This document shows, one piece after another, positions 37,255-50,500 of a stretch of DNA of 64,000 nt. Source of the DNA: Dermatophagoides farinae. Taxonomy: Eukaryota; Arthropoda; Arachnida; Sarcoptiformes; Pyroglyphidae. The notes under the pieces were generated by a model that saw nothing but the letters and a program-made list of their open reading frames with translations, was not told where the DNA came from and ran no database searches. The DNA lies in the NCBI RefSeq assembly GCF_024713945.1, contig NC_134683.1, positions 4,651,501 through 4,715,500 on the forward strand, read 5' to 3'. Position 1 is the stretch's first letter. Each line of letters begins with the position of its first letter. A program made the position numbers and the translations under genes.

Positions 37255-40200
37255 TTATCGACGTTTTGATGATGATTTTGGATGAATGACTGTAACGGCC
37301 GATCGGCCATGAATGGTTAGATCAAGAAATTGTCCATCACCATCATCATTACCATCGTTATTGTCCCGATCATTCAATGTTTTAGTAGTAATTTGTCCAT
37401 TAACAGAATTTATTGTTGCTGTCGGACGAGAAGAGACTATTTGTCTCATATTACCTGTCGTCTTCGATGATGATGATCGTTGATATTGATCCATCAATGG
37501 ATTATTTGCTATTGTTTCACCATCATCATTTATAATATCCGAATCATTTTCATTCAAATTATTATTATCAGCATCATCATAGGCAAGTATCGATAATATC
37601 GATGGTGATGATGATGATGAGTATAAATTCGATGCGGCGTTAGTCGTTGCTGTTGATGCTGATTTTATCGATGATGATGATGATGGTGGTGGCAATTGTG
37701 GTCGAACCAGCATTGTTGTCGTTGGAACACTATCACCATCACCACCATTTTTTTCAAATGAATTCAATTTATATAATAATAAATTCAATTTACGTAATAG
37801 CTGTTCATTTTCACGACAAACAAGTTCATGATCACGTACTAAGCGATTACGTTGTAGATTAATTTGAACATTTTCCACACTGAATCACGAATGAGATTGT
37901 GACAGAAATGAATCAAATTTTGATGAAAAAATTTGTATCGAAAGAAAAAAATCCCAACTTACCGTAAAACTTCATTTTCTTTCATATATTTTCGCAGAAG
38001 ATTTTGCTGTTCATCGTTATCCATAGATTGATTTTTATCCGAAAATTGTTCTGACGAATCAATCATTGATTGTTGCAGCGGTTGTTGAATACTCCACATT
38101 TGATGACAATTTTGTCGTAGATATTGATTTTCCATTCGTAACATACGTACTTCACGTTTTAAACTCAATATAAGTAATTCACGTGGATCCTATTGATGAT
38201 TAGAATTGTTTATGCGATTCAATTTTGGCAAGAAAATTTATATTTAAAAACAACAACAAAACAAACCATTTGAACCACTGGATTCATTCGTACACGTTTT
38301 GCACGTGATGCATATCGTAATGTGCTAATTGTTTCCTGTGAATCACATTTCAATGATGATACACAGGCAATCTGGTTTAATGAAATAAAAACAAACAAAC
38401 AAAATTAAATTGAAAATATGGGAATGAATAGAATACTGCAAATGAATGATGGATTCATTCATTCAATCATAAGAGTAGGAGAAACATTTACATTTAAAAA
38501 AAACCAAATGTTTATCATTTGGTTGAAAATGATAAATATTAAATAACAAAAAAAAACAAACCATATGTCTCGATTTCGACTACGGAAAAAACGAACATGG
38601 TTTCTAATCATTAAACGGCAAAAAGCGAGAGAGAATCCAAATAACAGGGAAAAAATAACATTCTGGTGTTTTTTCTCTTGCCAGGATTCTTCCCTGGGTC
38701 AATGAAACCGAAACACACACACACATGAGTTATACAAACGGTTTTTTTTCACACAAAAACCAAAACGTTCTGGTTTTCATAAATTTTTCTGGTTTTTTTT
38801 ATTTCATTTTAATTGTCATCGTCATCATCACGATCAAACCGCGTGTGTGTATGTCATTGTCATTGTCATCGGTTAGAGTTGAATTGATGATGACAATTTT
38901 CAAATTGGAACCGAGAAAAAAAACACGCACATGCAATTTTGTCATCATCATCAATGAATTGTTTGATTTTTAATGTTGACAAACAAAAAAAAATAAAATT
39001 GAGAAAACGGTAAATTCCAATTTTTACCTCGATGGCTGATTATCATTTACCCATTCACATTGGAATATTTTCTGAATATGATTTTTCTCACCATCATTGT
39101 ATATTTGAATGAATTTTTCATTTATTTCTCACTAATCAATCATCAATGTAATCGGAAGAAATTCATTGAAAAAAATTTCCTTTTTTTTCACAACAACATT
39201 TTTTCCATCATCAAGTTTCCGATAGCACATGATGATGATGATAGAAGAATGTGATTTATGAATGTGAAGGTTTTTTTTTCTTTCTTTCTTTTTTGTTTGT
39301 TTGTTTGGTTTATTCTTGTTGAAAAACCAAACTGAAAGGAAAGAAAGAAAAATTGATAAGAAAATTAAAACGAACAACATTCATTCATTCATTCATTCAA
39401 TTAAAAGTTAAAGTTCTGTTGTTTTCGTTGATCATTCACATGTCCGTCGTCGACGACTATGGTGGCAATCATCGCCGACTATATGGCGCGGCCATCATAT
39501 TACAATTTCATACTAATCATCATTTTAAATATTTGAAACTTGTAATAATTCAGACACAGGAAAAAGAGAAAAGTATTTTTTTCTGTGTGTTCAAGAATTT
39601 GTTGTTGTTTGGAGCCAAATGAATGATGTATGTTTTTGATTGAATGAATGAAAAAGACGAACCTTACACATACCCCACACACACATACATACACACAAAT
39701 ACAATATACAAACACGAATCGTAAATGAAAATAGATTGTTTTTCTCGTGCAGAATGTATGAATGAGTCAGATTTTTCTCCATTCTTAGATAATAAGTAGT
39801 ATAATAAAATTGAAACAAAAAAAAGAAAAAGAATCATCATTTTTGTTACGCAAGCTATGTCGTGCCACGCATTTTTTTTCTTGGTTTGGCCACAAGACAA
39901 GACAAATTCTTTCATTTTCCAATTTTTCCTCTGACCTAGCAATAGCAAAAAGAAGAAGGGAGCAGCCAACGTGATCATCATCATCATCATCAAATCAAAT
40001 TTCATTGATTTTTCTCAAATGATGATGGCCACCAGTCACACGAAATATATTCTAAAATAAACACAACAAATACAAGAATGTTTGTAGCCAGGCGACCAAC
40101 CGGCGCGGCTGGCTAGCCACGCATGAATCTATTTATCATTCTATCTATCTATCTATCAATTGAACATTGTTTCAAACTTATTAATGATTATTATGATCAT

Positions 40201-43200
40201 CATCGTTTGTTTTGTTTTTTTTTTGATGAACGATGAAGCAATTAATCAAGATGATGTGTGTGTGTGTGTGTGTGCATATTAAACTTAGTTTTTTATAGAT
40301 AGATACCACACTCACCATCAAAGTCATGCCATTACCCGAAAGACTATCGGCCAATAATTTCGTCAATGTACTATCACGATATGGTATATGACCTGTACGA
40401 CGTTTTGGATCAGCTAAACAAGCGATACAATTCCCTATAATGAAAAGATTTATTTAAATTACATGAAAAAGTGTAGGATGTAAGATTGGCGGCAAGATTT
40501 TCATATTTTGATGATGATGAAGATGCGGCATTTGCATCATCATCAACAACAACAACAATCAATTGATGAAGAGATGAAGAGCAAAAAATAGGAAAAAAGG
40601 AAAAAATGATTTAATAATAATCATAATTAATTAGTTTTTTCCTCGATACATAATCGTCGGATGTTTGTTGATAGTCAATCGGGCATTTGGTTGGGCCCAG
40701 AAGCTCATCATCATCATCATCATTGAAACTAAGGATGGATTTGATTCATGCAAAACAAAACAAAACACATTCATTGGTGGCAATGGATAAAGTAAAAAAA
40801 AATTTGGCAAAAAAGGCGCGGCATTGTGTGTGTGTGTCCGACAATCGCCAAAATGAAATTATTAGGCCGGGTAAAATACAAACGATGATGATGGTGCATG
40901 GTGATATGAAAGAAAAAAATTCCGAAAAGCAAAATAAAGCCGGGAATTAATGATATGAAAATTTTTCTTTTTTTTTTTTGTTTTACCGTTTCATCATCTT
41001 TGTTTTTGTTTAGAAAAACTTACCAAGCACAAGTAATGAACGATTTATGTTATTTGCCTCGACAAATGTACCACCTTTACTATTCGTACGTTTAGTTTTT
41101 TCACTGCCCGCTAAATCAACTAAACAAAGACGGCCTTCTTTACGGATAAATCCCTTTGATGGATTGATAATTAATCAGCAAATGAAATGAACGAACGAAC
41201 GAAGACAGGAATCAAAAAGCAAAAAGTAGAAAAAATGGATTAATCATAAAACATGTGCGAAATAGTTGAAAACAAAAAAAAAATTATGATTAAAATTTCC
41301 ATCATCATCATCATCATCATCACGTTTGCAGTGTGTTTTGTTCATTAATCTTGAAAAATCTAAAGATTATCTTGTTGGGAGCCTTTATAGGATTATTTTT
41401 TTCTTTCGTTTCCATGTCGGAATCTTATTTTCTTTCTTTCAAAGATTGACTATACCTGTGGATCATCAGGATCGGCAATCTCGGAAAACAAATTGATTGT
41501 CATAACTGAATGGCTACGGCTTGAATTTTCATTCATACTGTGGCTTCGTACTTGACGATTTTTACAACCTATAAATAGATAGAGATATGCAGAAAAGAAA
41601 ATGAAAAAAAAATTATGAAAATCAATAAGTTTCCGATCAACAACAAACAAAAAAAAACAAAAAAAAATTGCGCTTCTTCTCTTTTTTGTCAAGTCCAGAC
41701 GACTAGACACTACTAGTGGCAACTGACAAACAAACGAAACGAACCAAAGAATAGAAAACAAAGATCGACAAAATTTGATAACCCAAAAAACTAGATATCT
41801 AGGATAGATAGCAAAGACAATTGAAACAACAACAAGAGAGAAACTTAATTTAATTTTAAATCAAATCAACCCAATCAAACATGAATGTTATTTTGTATTT
41901 TGGATATCGATATTTCGGCATTTCGATATTTTCTCCTTCTATTGTTTGATTCTCACTTGTCGGAATTGATGAAAAACAGAACAATGTTGGTGGCAGCTAT
42001 CCATATCATTTATCTATCTATCTATTTAATTTATTCGATAAATTGAATCAAAAAAAAGAATGTCGAAGATTCTTGCTTGCCTGATCGATGATGGTGGCTA
42101 TCTATCTATCTATTTATCTAGTCAGTCTATTCACTGACAAGCCGAAAGCCAGAAGAACCGGTCATCATCATCAACTTAGGTCAGACTCAACACACACACA
42201 CACACACACAGATGAATGAACGAAAAAAAACTGTTTGATAATTGTTGATAATTCGATTAAAAACATTCATTGTTATCGATCCATTGTCATTGCCGTTCAA
42301 AGATAGAAGAATGAAAGAAAAATAAAAGCTTTTTTTCTCTGGTTCCAAAAGGATTGTCATTACATTTTATTTCAACAAATGGAATGAATTCAATATTCCA
42401 AAAAAAAAGATAACAACGACAACGACGAAAAAATTGATTATACCGGCCTTTTTCCATTGAGCTGAAAACAACACAGACCACCGGAATGATTAAAAAATAC
42501 ATTTTTCAGATCTATAAATCTCAAAATTCAAATAATACCTAATTGTTATCGATTTGAAATCTATCTATGAATGTAGTAAACTTGCAGTTAAAGTTATAGT
42601 TTCAATATATATGTACAAACACACAATGTACATCTCTCGAAGAATGTGGTTCATGAAAGGTTCCCTCTTATTATTTACTGTTTGCATTATTTCATTCTAA
42701 ATCAAATTCTCAACAACAACAACAACAAAACATTTTGTTGTAATTGGATCAAAAAATTATCGTTTATGATATTTATGATGATTATGATTATGAATTGAAT
42801 TTCAACAACAATAAATAAAATCAACAACCGACGACAACGACAACGACGACGACGACGTCGGCAAAAAAAAATAATCTATAATAACCCTCACATGAACAAT
42901 GGCTAATAATAATAATAATAATAACCAAACGACAACAACCAACCAACCGACCAGCAGCAGCAGCAAATTGGATCGGTATTCAATAATATCAAGTGTGTGT
43001 GCGTGTGTGTGTGTGTTGATGATGGGAATGAAATATGAAATCACAGAAACATAAGTTTGGGATTTATATTGACAATAGAGAAAAATTGTCAATACAAACA
43101 CACGACCCAAGACACAATAGATTATGAGTGTATGTGTTTTGTGTGTCTGTGATTATTATTCATATTCATTTAGTTGGATCAAAAACTTATAGACAAAAAT

Positions 43201-46200
43201 ATTGAATGAGAGAAAAATGATTATTTTCGTTCATAGCATTGATGGATGAACTATATCTATTATGATGATTATGATGACAATTATTCGATTCGATTGATAT
43301 GAATCAAAAAAATCCTGGTTATTACTTCTTTGTTTGGTTCTCTGCCTTCTGAAGTGTATTCTCATCATCAAAACATTGCTAACAGTCAAACAGACTAGCC
43401 TTGTACTGAATATGAACCGAAAACAATCAATCAATATTTCAAAAATTAGTAATGGATGAATAATCATTGATTGATTGATCGATTATTATTATCGATACAT
43501 ATTTTCATAAATGTCATCATCTATAATGATCGAAAAACAATATTGTTTTTTTTTGGTCTAATGGAAAAATATCGCAGTAAGATAGTCGAGATTGTTGTTG
43601 ACAATTTTGATAAAATTTGCCGAGAAGCAGGAATCGATATCTCTATAAACTAGCTCATAACTGAGAAATTGTTTTTTTATTTCAAGTTGAATTTAAAAAT
43701 TTTTAAATCTAAATTCAAATGTTTTTTTGGGCATTTTTTAAATTGGAAAAATTTTCTTGTGAATAACAATCGATTCATCAAATCATTCCAGAAACTGAAT
43801 GTTCTAAATAAAAAAAAACCAGAAATAATAATTAGAAATCAATGGATCAAAACCAATCAAACACACACACACCCTTCATCGTTATATGCACTTGACATTG
43901 TTGTCAACACAGAGAAAAATTCAAATTCATCGTTCAACAAAAAAAATGACAAAAAATCACACAATTACACATCAGAAATTGTGTTAGTGTCTTTCTTTTG
44001 AGCGAAAAAAATCGTAAATTTTGTTTGTTAAACAAAATCAATTTCATCAACCAAGTACCAACTATCCACCCACAAACACACACATGATCATTTGTATTGT
44101 GGACTTTTTTTCTTTCTCTCTCTGTCTATCACAGTTATTGATGCTCATTAAATGACCGAAAATCAAGTCCTTGTTGTTGTTGTTATATGTTGTCCGAATG
44201 CTAAATGGATAATGATGGAAGAATGTCATCCAAAAAAACTGGAACCGACTTTTATTCAGAAAATCACTGTGTGTGTGTGAGTGAATTTTGAAAACGATTT
44301 CGAGCCAGATTAACGAAAATCAACAAAAACAACAATTTTTTTTCGTTGTTGTTTGGATGCTCACTGTACTTGTCAACAACACACACATACACACAGAACT
44401 TGTGTAATTCAAATTTCAAAAAGTTTGAATTACACAAGTTCCTTCAAACAACAACAACAACAAAACATACCATTACATACACAGAGAAAAATACTAGACT
44501 ATAATATAGTGTAGTGATTGTTTTCTGGGCATCAAATTTTAACATCATTAATTTTAAATAAAATATAAAAAAAACAACAACATAACCATTTGGGAACCAC
44601 ATTCATTCATTCAAATGGATTGCAATTGAACAGAAAAAAAGGAGCGAACAATTTCTGGATTCTCAGTATGGTGGCCATTCATATTATTCTATTGAGTGTG
44701 TGTATGGAAATGACATCTTTCATAACACACACACACACATACAGAGAGAGAGATACAGAGGACATGTTTTTTTAGTTTGACTAATTGATGATCTCACTGT
44801 GTGTGTATGTGCATACGCCATTCCAATTGGATTCACAATTCACAATCATCATCATCATTATTGTTGTTTGGACTATGGACGCCCAGCATGTTTCTAGATT
44901 TTTGTCAGCCCTTTTTTCTAGCTGACTGCATAGATCTGCTTTCTTCAAATTCATCGTCAAATTTTATCAAATGTCATATATTGATGACCACAAATATACC
45001 GATATGGTGATCTATTGTGGTCTTCAACCCCAGTGATTATGCAAAATAATAGGTGAATGGATGTGGATGGAGCAAATTGAACTCAATTTTTGTTCATTGA
45101 AAATTATCTAAAAATGATGTTCAGTGAAAAACAAATCTAAATCCATTAGGTAATGATAATGAGGATGTTTTTTTAAATTGAAAAAAATAATGATCATATC
45201 GTGGAGTAATCACAATAAATGAAAGAATCATCATCATCATTGATGATGATCTGAATAATGATGGATAAAATGGGGCCATTCATAGCGAAATCCTTTACAG
45301 GATTGAAGGATTCATCATCATGGATTATCAACGACAAATGATTTTTATATAAAAAAAGAAACACGAAAACTAACCTTCTTCAAGTACGCCTTCAAGATCG
45401 CCCAAATCTTCACATTCAACTTTGAATAGATTTTCAGCATAGAAACCACGATCTTTTGACCAACGTACATTTAATGATCGTGTGGATGGATTCAATAGAT
45501 CCAGTACCTGAGAAAAAGAGAAAGAAAAGCATAGAAATTCAAAAGTCAATTTTTTGTGAAATTAATGTCAAAAAAAAAACTAAAAATACAGATCATCATC
45601 ATTCTCATCTGTGCACACATATATAATCCATTATCATGGATAACGGATTTATTTTGATTCATTTAATAAATTCAAAGCTTTCAATAAAGATGATGATGAT
45701 TTAGAATTAATAGATTGAGAAATTTTTTGAAAAATTTTACCTGTTCATTATAAACCTCTAGATATGAAACGGTTATTATATAAAGTAATGTTTGATCACG
45801 ACTTTTACGTCGTTTTATCTGTTCAAATAAATATGCAAATGATAGCTGTATAATACCAATATTTGGTGAGGAATTTTTCATTGTTTCGTCGATATTCAAT
45901 GATTCATTGATGGAATCTGGTGGCTGTGATTTTGAACGTCGTTTATTCGACGACGATGATGATGTTTTCTTCGCAGAATTTCCAGCTGATGAATATCGTG
46001 CAAACTGAAATGCATTTCCGGTTAGTGTATATGTTTTTCCAGTACTTGTTTGTCCATATGCAAATACTGTACATGCAAAACTTGAATGTGAAACAGAAAA
46101 AAATTTATCCGAAATTTAATTATGAAAATTATCATTTGTCATTTACCCATCTAATGCCATATCGATTAATCTTTTAACACCAGAATGTTCAAACACTTGT

Positions 46201-47512
46201 TCTTGGCTAGCTTCAGGTTCAAATACAACATTAAATGCAAATGATCGGCTTACATTGGCAATGGTATCTTCAACCTGAAAGGGAACAAAAAAAAAATTTA
46301 ATCAACATCAATTGAATGGCGCCATAATGTCGTAAATGTGCAGAAAAAAATTTTTCCTGATTAAATCTTGTTTATCATTATCATTTTTTTTTATTTTTTT
46401 AGATTTTACCTGAATTTGACCAGCCGCTGGAAATGTTATAGCCGTCAATTGATGATGTTGTTGATGATGATGAGCATCAATTTCACCACCACCACCATTA
46501 ACATACTGTTGTCTTTGGTCCGTTGTTGTTGTTGTTGTTGAATTAATCGTGCTCGTCTTCGTCGTAGTTGTCTCGGCTCGTTGGCTAATCAATTTATTCA
46601 AGTTGCTGCTGTTGTTATTATTTGTTGTCGTCGTCAATGATGTTGACGTTCGTGGCCGAGTAATTATGGGCCTCACTCTGTGTTGTTGTTGTTGTATGTT
46701 CAGCCATCAAGTCAAACAAATAACAACCAATCAGCCAACAACAACAAATCGAAACCATGAAGAATGTCGACAACAACAGCGTAAATCAACAATGAAAAAA
46801 AAAGAAAAATCATTAGACGAAGAAGAAAAAAAGCAGTAGAAAAAATCTGGTCTTCGTTGTGAAAAATTTAAAAGTAAATGGACCCTCTGGGTCTTCTTGT
46901 TTACCCATCATCATCATCATCATCATCCATCAAAATCCATCAACAACAAGGACCTCAAACCTTGGGGCTTAACATCATTGTTGTTGTTAAACATGCAGAT
47001 AGTTTAGGTAGTTCAGTTAGGTCGTCGACCACGACTACAACAACAAAGAGCGAACAAACAACGATGGTGGTGATGATGATGGTTGTTTGTTGTTGATGAT
47101 GACTTTATTATTATTCTGATTTGAACTAAAATGATTTTTTTCCACCTTTTCAAAATTGCACATTCACACACACTGAGGGAGAGAGATTATCATCATGTGG
47201 ATAAAAGTAAGTAGTGGCGATGATAACACAAGGTGATAAATCATTACCAACGAGAAAGAAAGAAAGAAAAAAAAATCGACATTTTACATTACCTGCAATT
47301 TAAATGGAATAATATTTTTTTTTCTCGTTGAAATTTGATACCACAAAAAAAACAAAGCGAAAAAAAATTGCTAAACAACAACAACAAAAATTTACTAACC
47401 TGATGACAACATTAATATTATGTTCATTCTGGCCCGGCGATGATGACGATGATGATGATGATGATTGATTCAATAATGATGAATCATTGATCATTTCATT
47501 ATCATTAAACAT
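37255..47512 (-). CDS. KIF12: KIF12-type kinesin motor protein, eleven exons
   Basis: The coding exons on the minus strand are 47512-47400, 46677-46410, 46274-46147, 46080-45741, 45507-45375, 41568-41456, 41153-41024, 40434-40316, 38371-38267, 38189-37963 and 37879-37255. All junctions are GT..AG, and the frame closes to 766 aa. It is a plus-end-type, N-terminal motor kinesin. The motor runs from NINVVIRVRP (about 32-41) to about 480. It has the P-loop GQTSTGKT (179-186), switch I NENSSRSH (340-347), switch II DLAGSE (378-383), and [20 protein letters not shown] followed by [12 protein letters not shown]. The KIF12 assignment rests on [13 protein letters not shown], on LLADSL, and on a post-motor coiled coil with [10 protein letters not shown] and [10 protein letters not shown] (about 484-600). 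KIF12 has roles in epithelial and hepatic/renal transport in vertebrates; the mite role is unknown. Two low-complexity insertions sit in the motor: about 46-105 (Thr/Asn/His/Gly) and about 193-238, after the P-loop. The C-terminal third is Ser/Asp-rich and disordered. The start at 47512 is the first ATG of the frame. Confidence 0.88.
38372..40315 (-). other. kinesin intron 8
   Basis: This 1.9-kb intron has donor ATG/GTGAGT at 40315 and acceptor CCAG before 38371. It holds GT/CA repeats, a CTAT run (about 40141-40157), and a GC-richer patch near 40080-40125 with 7-bp inverted arms. No coding gene was seen in it. Confidence 0.75.
40141..40157. repeat. (CTAT)n microsatellite
   Basis: A run of four CTAT units in kinesin intron 8. 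Confidence 0.85.
40435..41023 (-). other. kinesin intron 7
   Basis: This 589-nt intron splits the codon in LVLG-NCIAC, with donor TTG/GTAAGT and acceptor TATAG. It is AT-rich with TCA triplets. Apart from the splice signals I see no functional element in it. Confidence 0.75.
41569..45374 (-). other. kinesin intron 5
   Basis: This 3.8-kb intron is the largest in the kinesin gene. It falls within a Gly codon before [16 protein letters not shown] (donor AAG/GTTAGT, acceptor TATAG). It contains a perfect 18-bp hairpin (44396-44441), CA/GT and TCA repeats, CTAT runs near 42010-42025 and 42100-42118, and a 30-codon plus-strand frame at 43561-43653 that does not look repeat-derived. No gene is supported. 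Confidence 0.75.
44396..44441. repeat. perfect 18-bp inverted repeat with 10-nt loop
   Basis: The left arm 44396-44413 (GAACTTGTGTAATTCAAA) is exactly complementary to the right arm 44424-44441, separated by TTTCAAAAAG. Unlike most symmetrical sequences in this window, the arms are not simple repeats. It lies in kinesin intron 5, so it would be transcribed as a stable hairpin in the pre-mRNA. Confidence 0.9.
46678..47399 (-). other. kinesin intron 1
   Basis: This 722-nt intron splits the Arg codon of VVI-R-VRP (donor AG/GTTAGT, acceptor CACAG). It holds TCA and GTT triplet runs and a GAAA run near 47251-47275. No other element was recognised. Confidence 0.75.
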
Positions 47513-50500
47513 TATGATTATTATTGATAATTAGATTTTTCGACGGATAATAATTTAGATTTCATTAAATTTTGTTTTTTGATCCCAGGATAATAAAAAA
47601 AAATCAACAAAGTGAGTGTGAGAACAAAAATTTGCTAGCCTAAAACAACAACAAAACGATTCATAACAGCAAGGCAATGAACGAATGAGCCAAAAACACA
47701 CACACAGGAAACCATGGTAACCGTTTGTCTAGTTCCAGAAACAACAAACAAAAACAAACAGAATTTCTCAATTCTAATTTTGTTTCGATTGTTATTATCC
47801 ATAAATCAGAAAATCAACCGATAATTTCAAAAAAAAAATTAAAGTGAGAAAACTATCATTATCATCATGAAAACGGTATATTTAACATGATGGATGACCA
47901 CACAAGTTGTTGGTGGTGGTCATCATCAATTTAAATGTCCATGTAAATATCATTGACATGATGATGATGATGATGATGAACATTCAATAATCATCATCAT
48001 CATTTTTCCATCAAAATTCAATGATCATGGTGGTCATCATCGTGTGAAAATTGCATAGATGATGATAATATTATGCATATATGGGAAAAAACCCCCATAA
48101 GATAACGAAATCGATATCAGTTTTCAGATGAAAACCAAGTATCCCATCAACATTGCATCAATGATGTCCATGTGTATGTGTGTCTTTTCAATCAAAGATC
48201 AAATGAAAAAAAATTATCGACATTCAAATTTGCTTTTTTTCCACAATCAATCGATACCTCTCTAATCGATGAGGTTGTTCGAAAAACTTGTTTAGAGACA
48301 CACTTTCAATGGCAAGTTTTTTTAACCGAAACAAAAAAAAATTATCCCGAAGAAGAATCTTGCAAGAATGAAAAAAAAGATTAAAGATAATTGACTTTGA
48401 CCATGATGATTATGATTATGATGGTCAAAGTACGATAATCTTTGAAAAACAAACAAACAAATCGTTGGCCATCATGATAATCAGATGGATCATCATTTTG
48501 AAATGAAAATTTTTTTTCATTCTCCTCCTTCATCATGATGATGATGATGTCTAAAAAACCTACAATCATCAGAAGAATGTGATGATTTTGTTTCCTTTTT
48601 AAGAAAGAAAGAAAAAAGAAAAAAAGATTCATTCGTTTGATTTTATCAATAAAACAAAAATACTTCATCACTAATACCTGGTAACTAGAACTGACAATTA
48701 TCATCAACAACATCTTGTTGAGAAAAATTGTTTGCGCGCGCGAGCCATCATCATCCTGAATGGATAATGGTGTGATGATGATCACATGTATCGTGTGTGT
48801 GTGTGTGTGAGATGTATACAAAATGCCAAACATACCAGAAAACAGAAATCGATGGATCATCATGATGATGATCATGGATAAAATGTCAGCCAAAAAAAGG
48901 TATTGTGATGGTGGTGGATGGTGGAAAAAACACATCAACATGATGAAAATCGTTTTTTCCTTTTCTTCTTCTTCTCACACTGTACACATAACATAATCTT
49001 GGTTGGTGGCCTCGTCGTCTTCTTCATCGACGTCGTCGTCGTTTTCGATGTCCATTTGTCTGTCTCGCGACGACGTCGACGATAACTATCGTCGATCTGT
49101 CTGTGGATCATTGAAAAAAAAGAAATTCTTTTTTCACATTTCACACACAAATGGAGAAAATATCTTCAATCACCAATTTCTTCGTCAATGTGTAACAGAT
49201 ATCGTGGCGATTTGGTTGTTTATTTGTTTTTTTTTCGAACGTTTTGCCTCGAATTAGGGATAGTTTGATGATGATGATGATCATTGATCAGTGATGATTG
49301 GCCATTGGCCATATCGCTGAAAAAAAGAAAAAAAAACATTTGATAATTCGTTTCACAGCCAACAAATTCTTCATCACCTTGTTTGTAGTTGATCATCATC
49401 ATCATCATTATTGATCTGGCCAACAGATGATAATCAGATCTTTGAAATTTTTTAGTGGTGATCGTCGTCGTTGTTGTTGTTGTTCAGAGAGAAAAAAATT
49501 CCAAACGATGATGATGATGACCTGTAAAATAGATTATTATTATTATCATCATCAGGTAGTCAAACAAACAACCAACGATCATCATCGAATGATTATATAA
49601 TTACTTTTTAGAATAAATAAAAAATATATTGTAAATTGAATTTGGTTCGTTTGGTGGTCTATGATGAAACCATTTATGGTTGTATCCAAATTTCTTTAGA
49701 AAATCCAAATTCTTGATGAATCATTAGATCATTAGATGCCTCGATCGATTAAATCACAATTTACAAAACAAAACTGAAAAATCGAATCCAAAAAAAAAAA
49801 AAATTCGGGGGCTATAATCATCCAGTTGTTATTAATATAACATATATGTGATTACTATTGCTACCCAATATGCTCATGAATTTTTTTATTTTTTTTTTTT
49901 TTTGAAAACGATAAACGAGTTAAACTAAACACAAGTTACCTTTCGCCACTTCACACCATCATTATCATTATTATCATCAATTTATTCGAAAGGAAAAAAA
50001 ATATGTTCGAATCTTGACCTCTAGCCATAAAATGAGAATGAGAATCCCAAAAAAAAAATGAAATAAAATAAACAAAACAATCAAATTGACTTAACATATA
50101 GCAAACAAACAAACACACACACAAATACACACTAACAACTAAACTAGTAATCTGATGATGATGAGTAAATGATAATCATGGTCACAAACAAACAACCAAA
50201 AATCAACCATCTGGCCTGCAAAAAAAAAATTTTTAAAAACGTAGCCACGTTTAGCCCCTTAATCAAGAAGGTGGAGTGGAATGGATGAAAAAAAACATTA
50301 GGTCAAAGGTCGATGATGATGAATATTATCATTCATCATATGTGTGTGTGTGTGTGTATGGAATCGAGGAGGTCATCATCAAGCTTGTTACACATAGACA
50401 TTTTTATATTCTCATTTTCATTGTGAGAAATCGAACAAATGTGTGTGTGTGTGTGTGGTGGTCGTGGTCATAATAATCATTATCATTATTATGGTGATGA

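Noticed and set aside
46020-46060. Kinesin-1 (KIF5) assignment suggested by the GQTSTGKT P-loop
   Set aside because: KIF5 has a similar GQTSSGKT, but the rest ([17 protein letters not shown], the post-motor KENEVLR and ENEQLLRK segments, short tail) matches KIF12.
48381-48941. 186-codon minus-strand open frame upstream of the kinesin
   Set aside because: It has Ile and Met runs from ATC/GAT repeats and a His-Thr run from a GT repeat. No family signature and no splice link to the kinesin was found.
48935-49150. Minus-strand frame with two Cys-x-x-Cys-like pairs (VKCEK and VQCEK)
   Set aside because: The pairs come from two similar TTCACA-type repeats. The rest is Thr/Lys repeat-derived, and there is no zinc-finger spacing.
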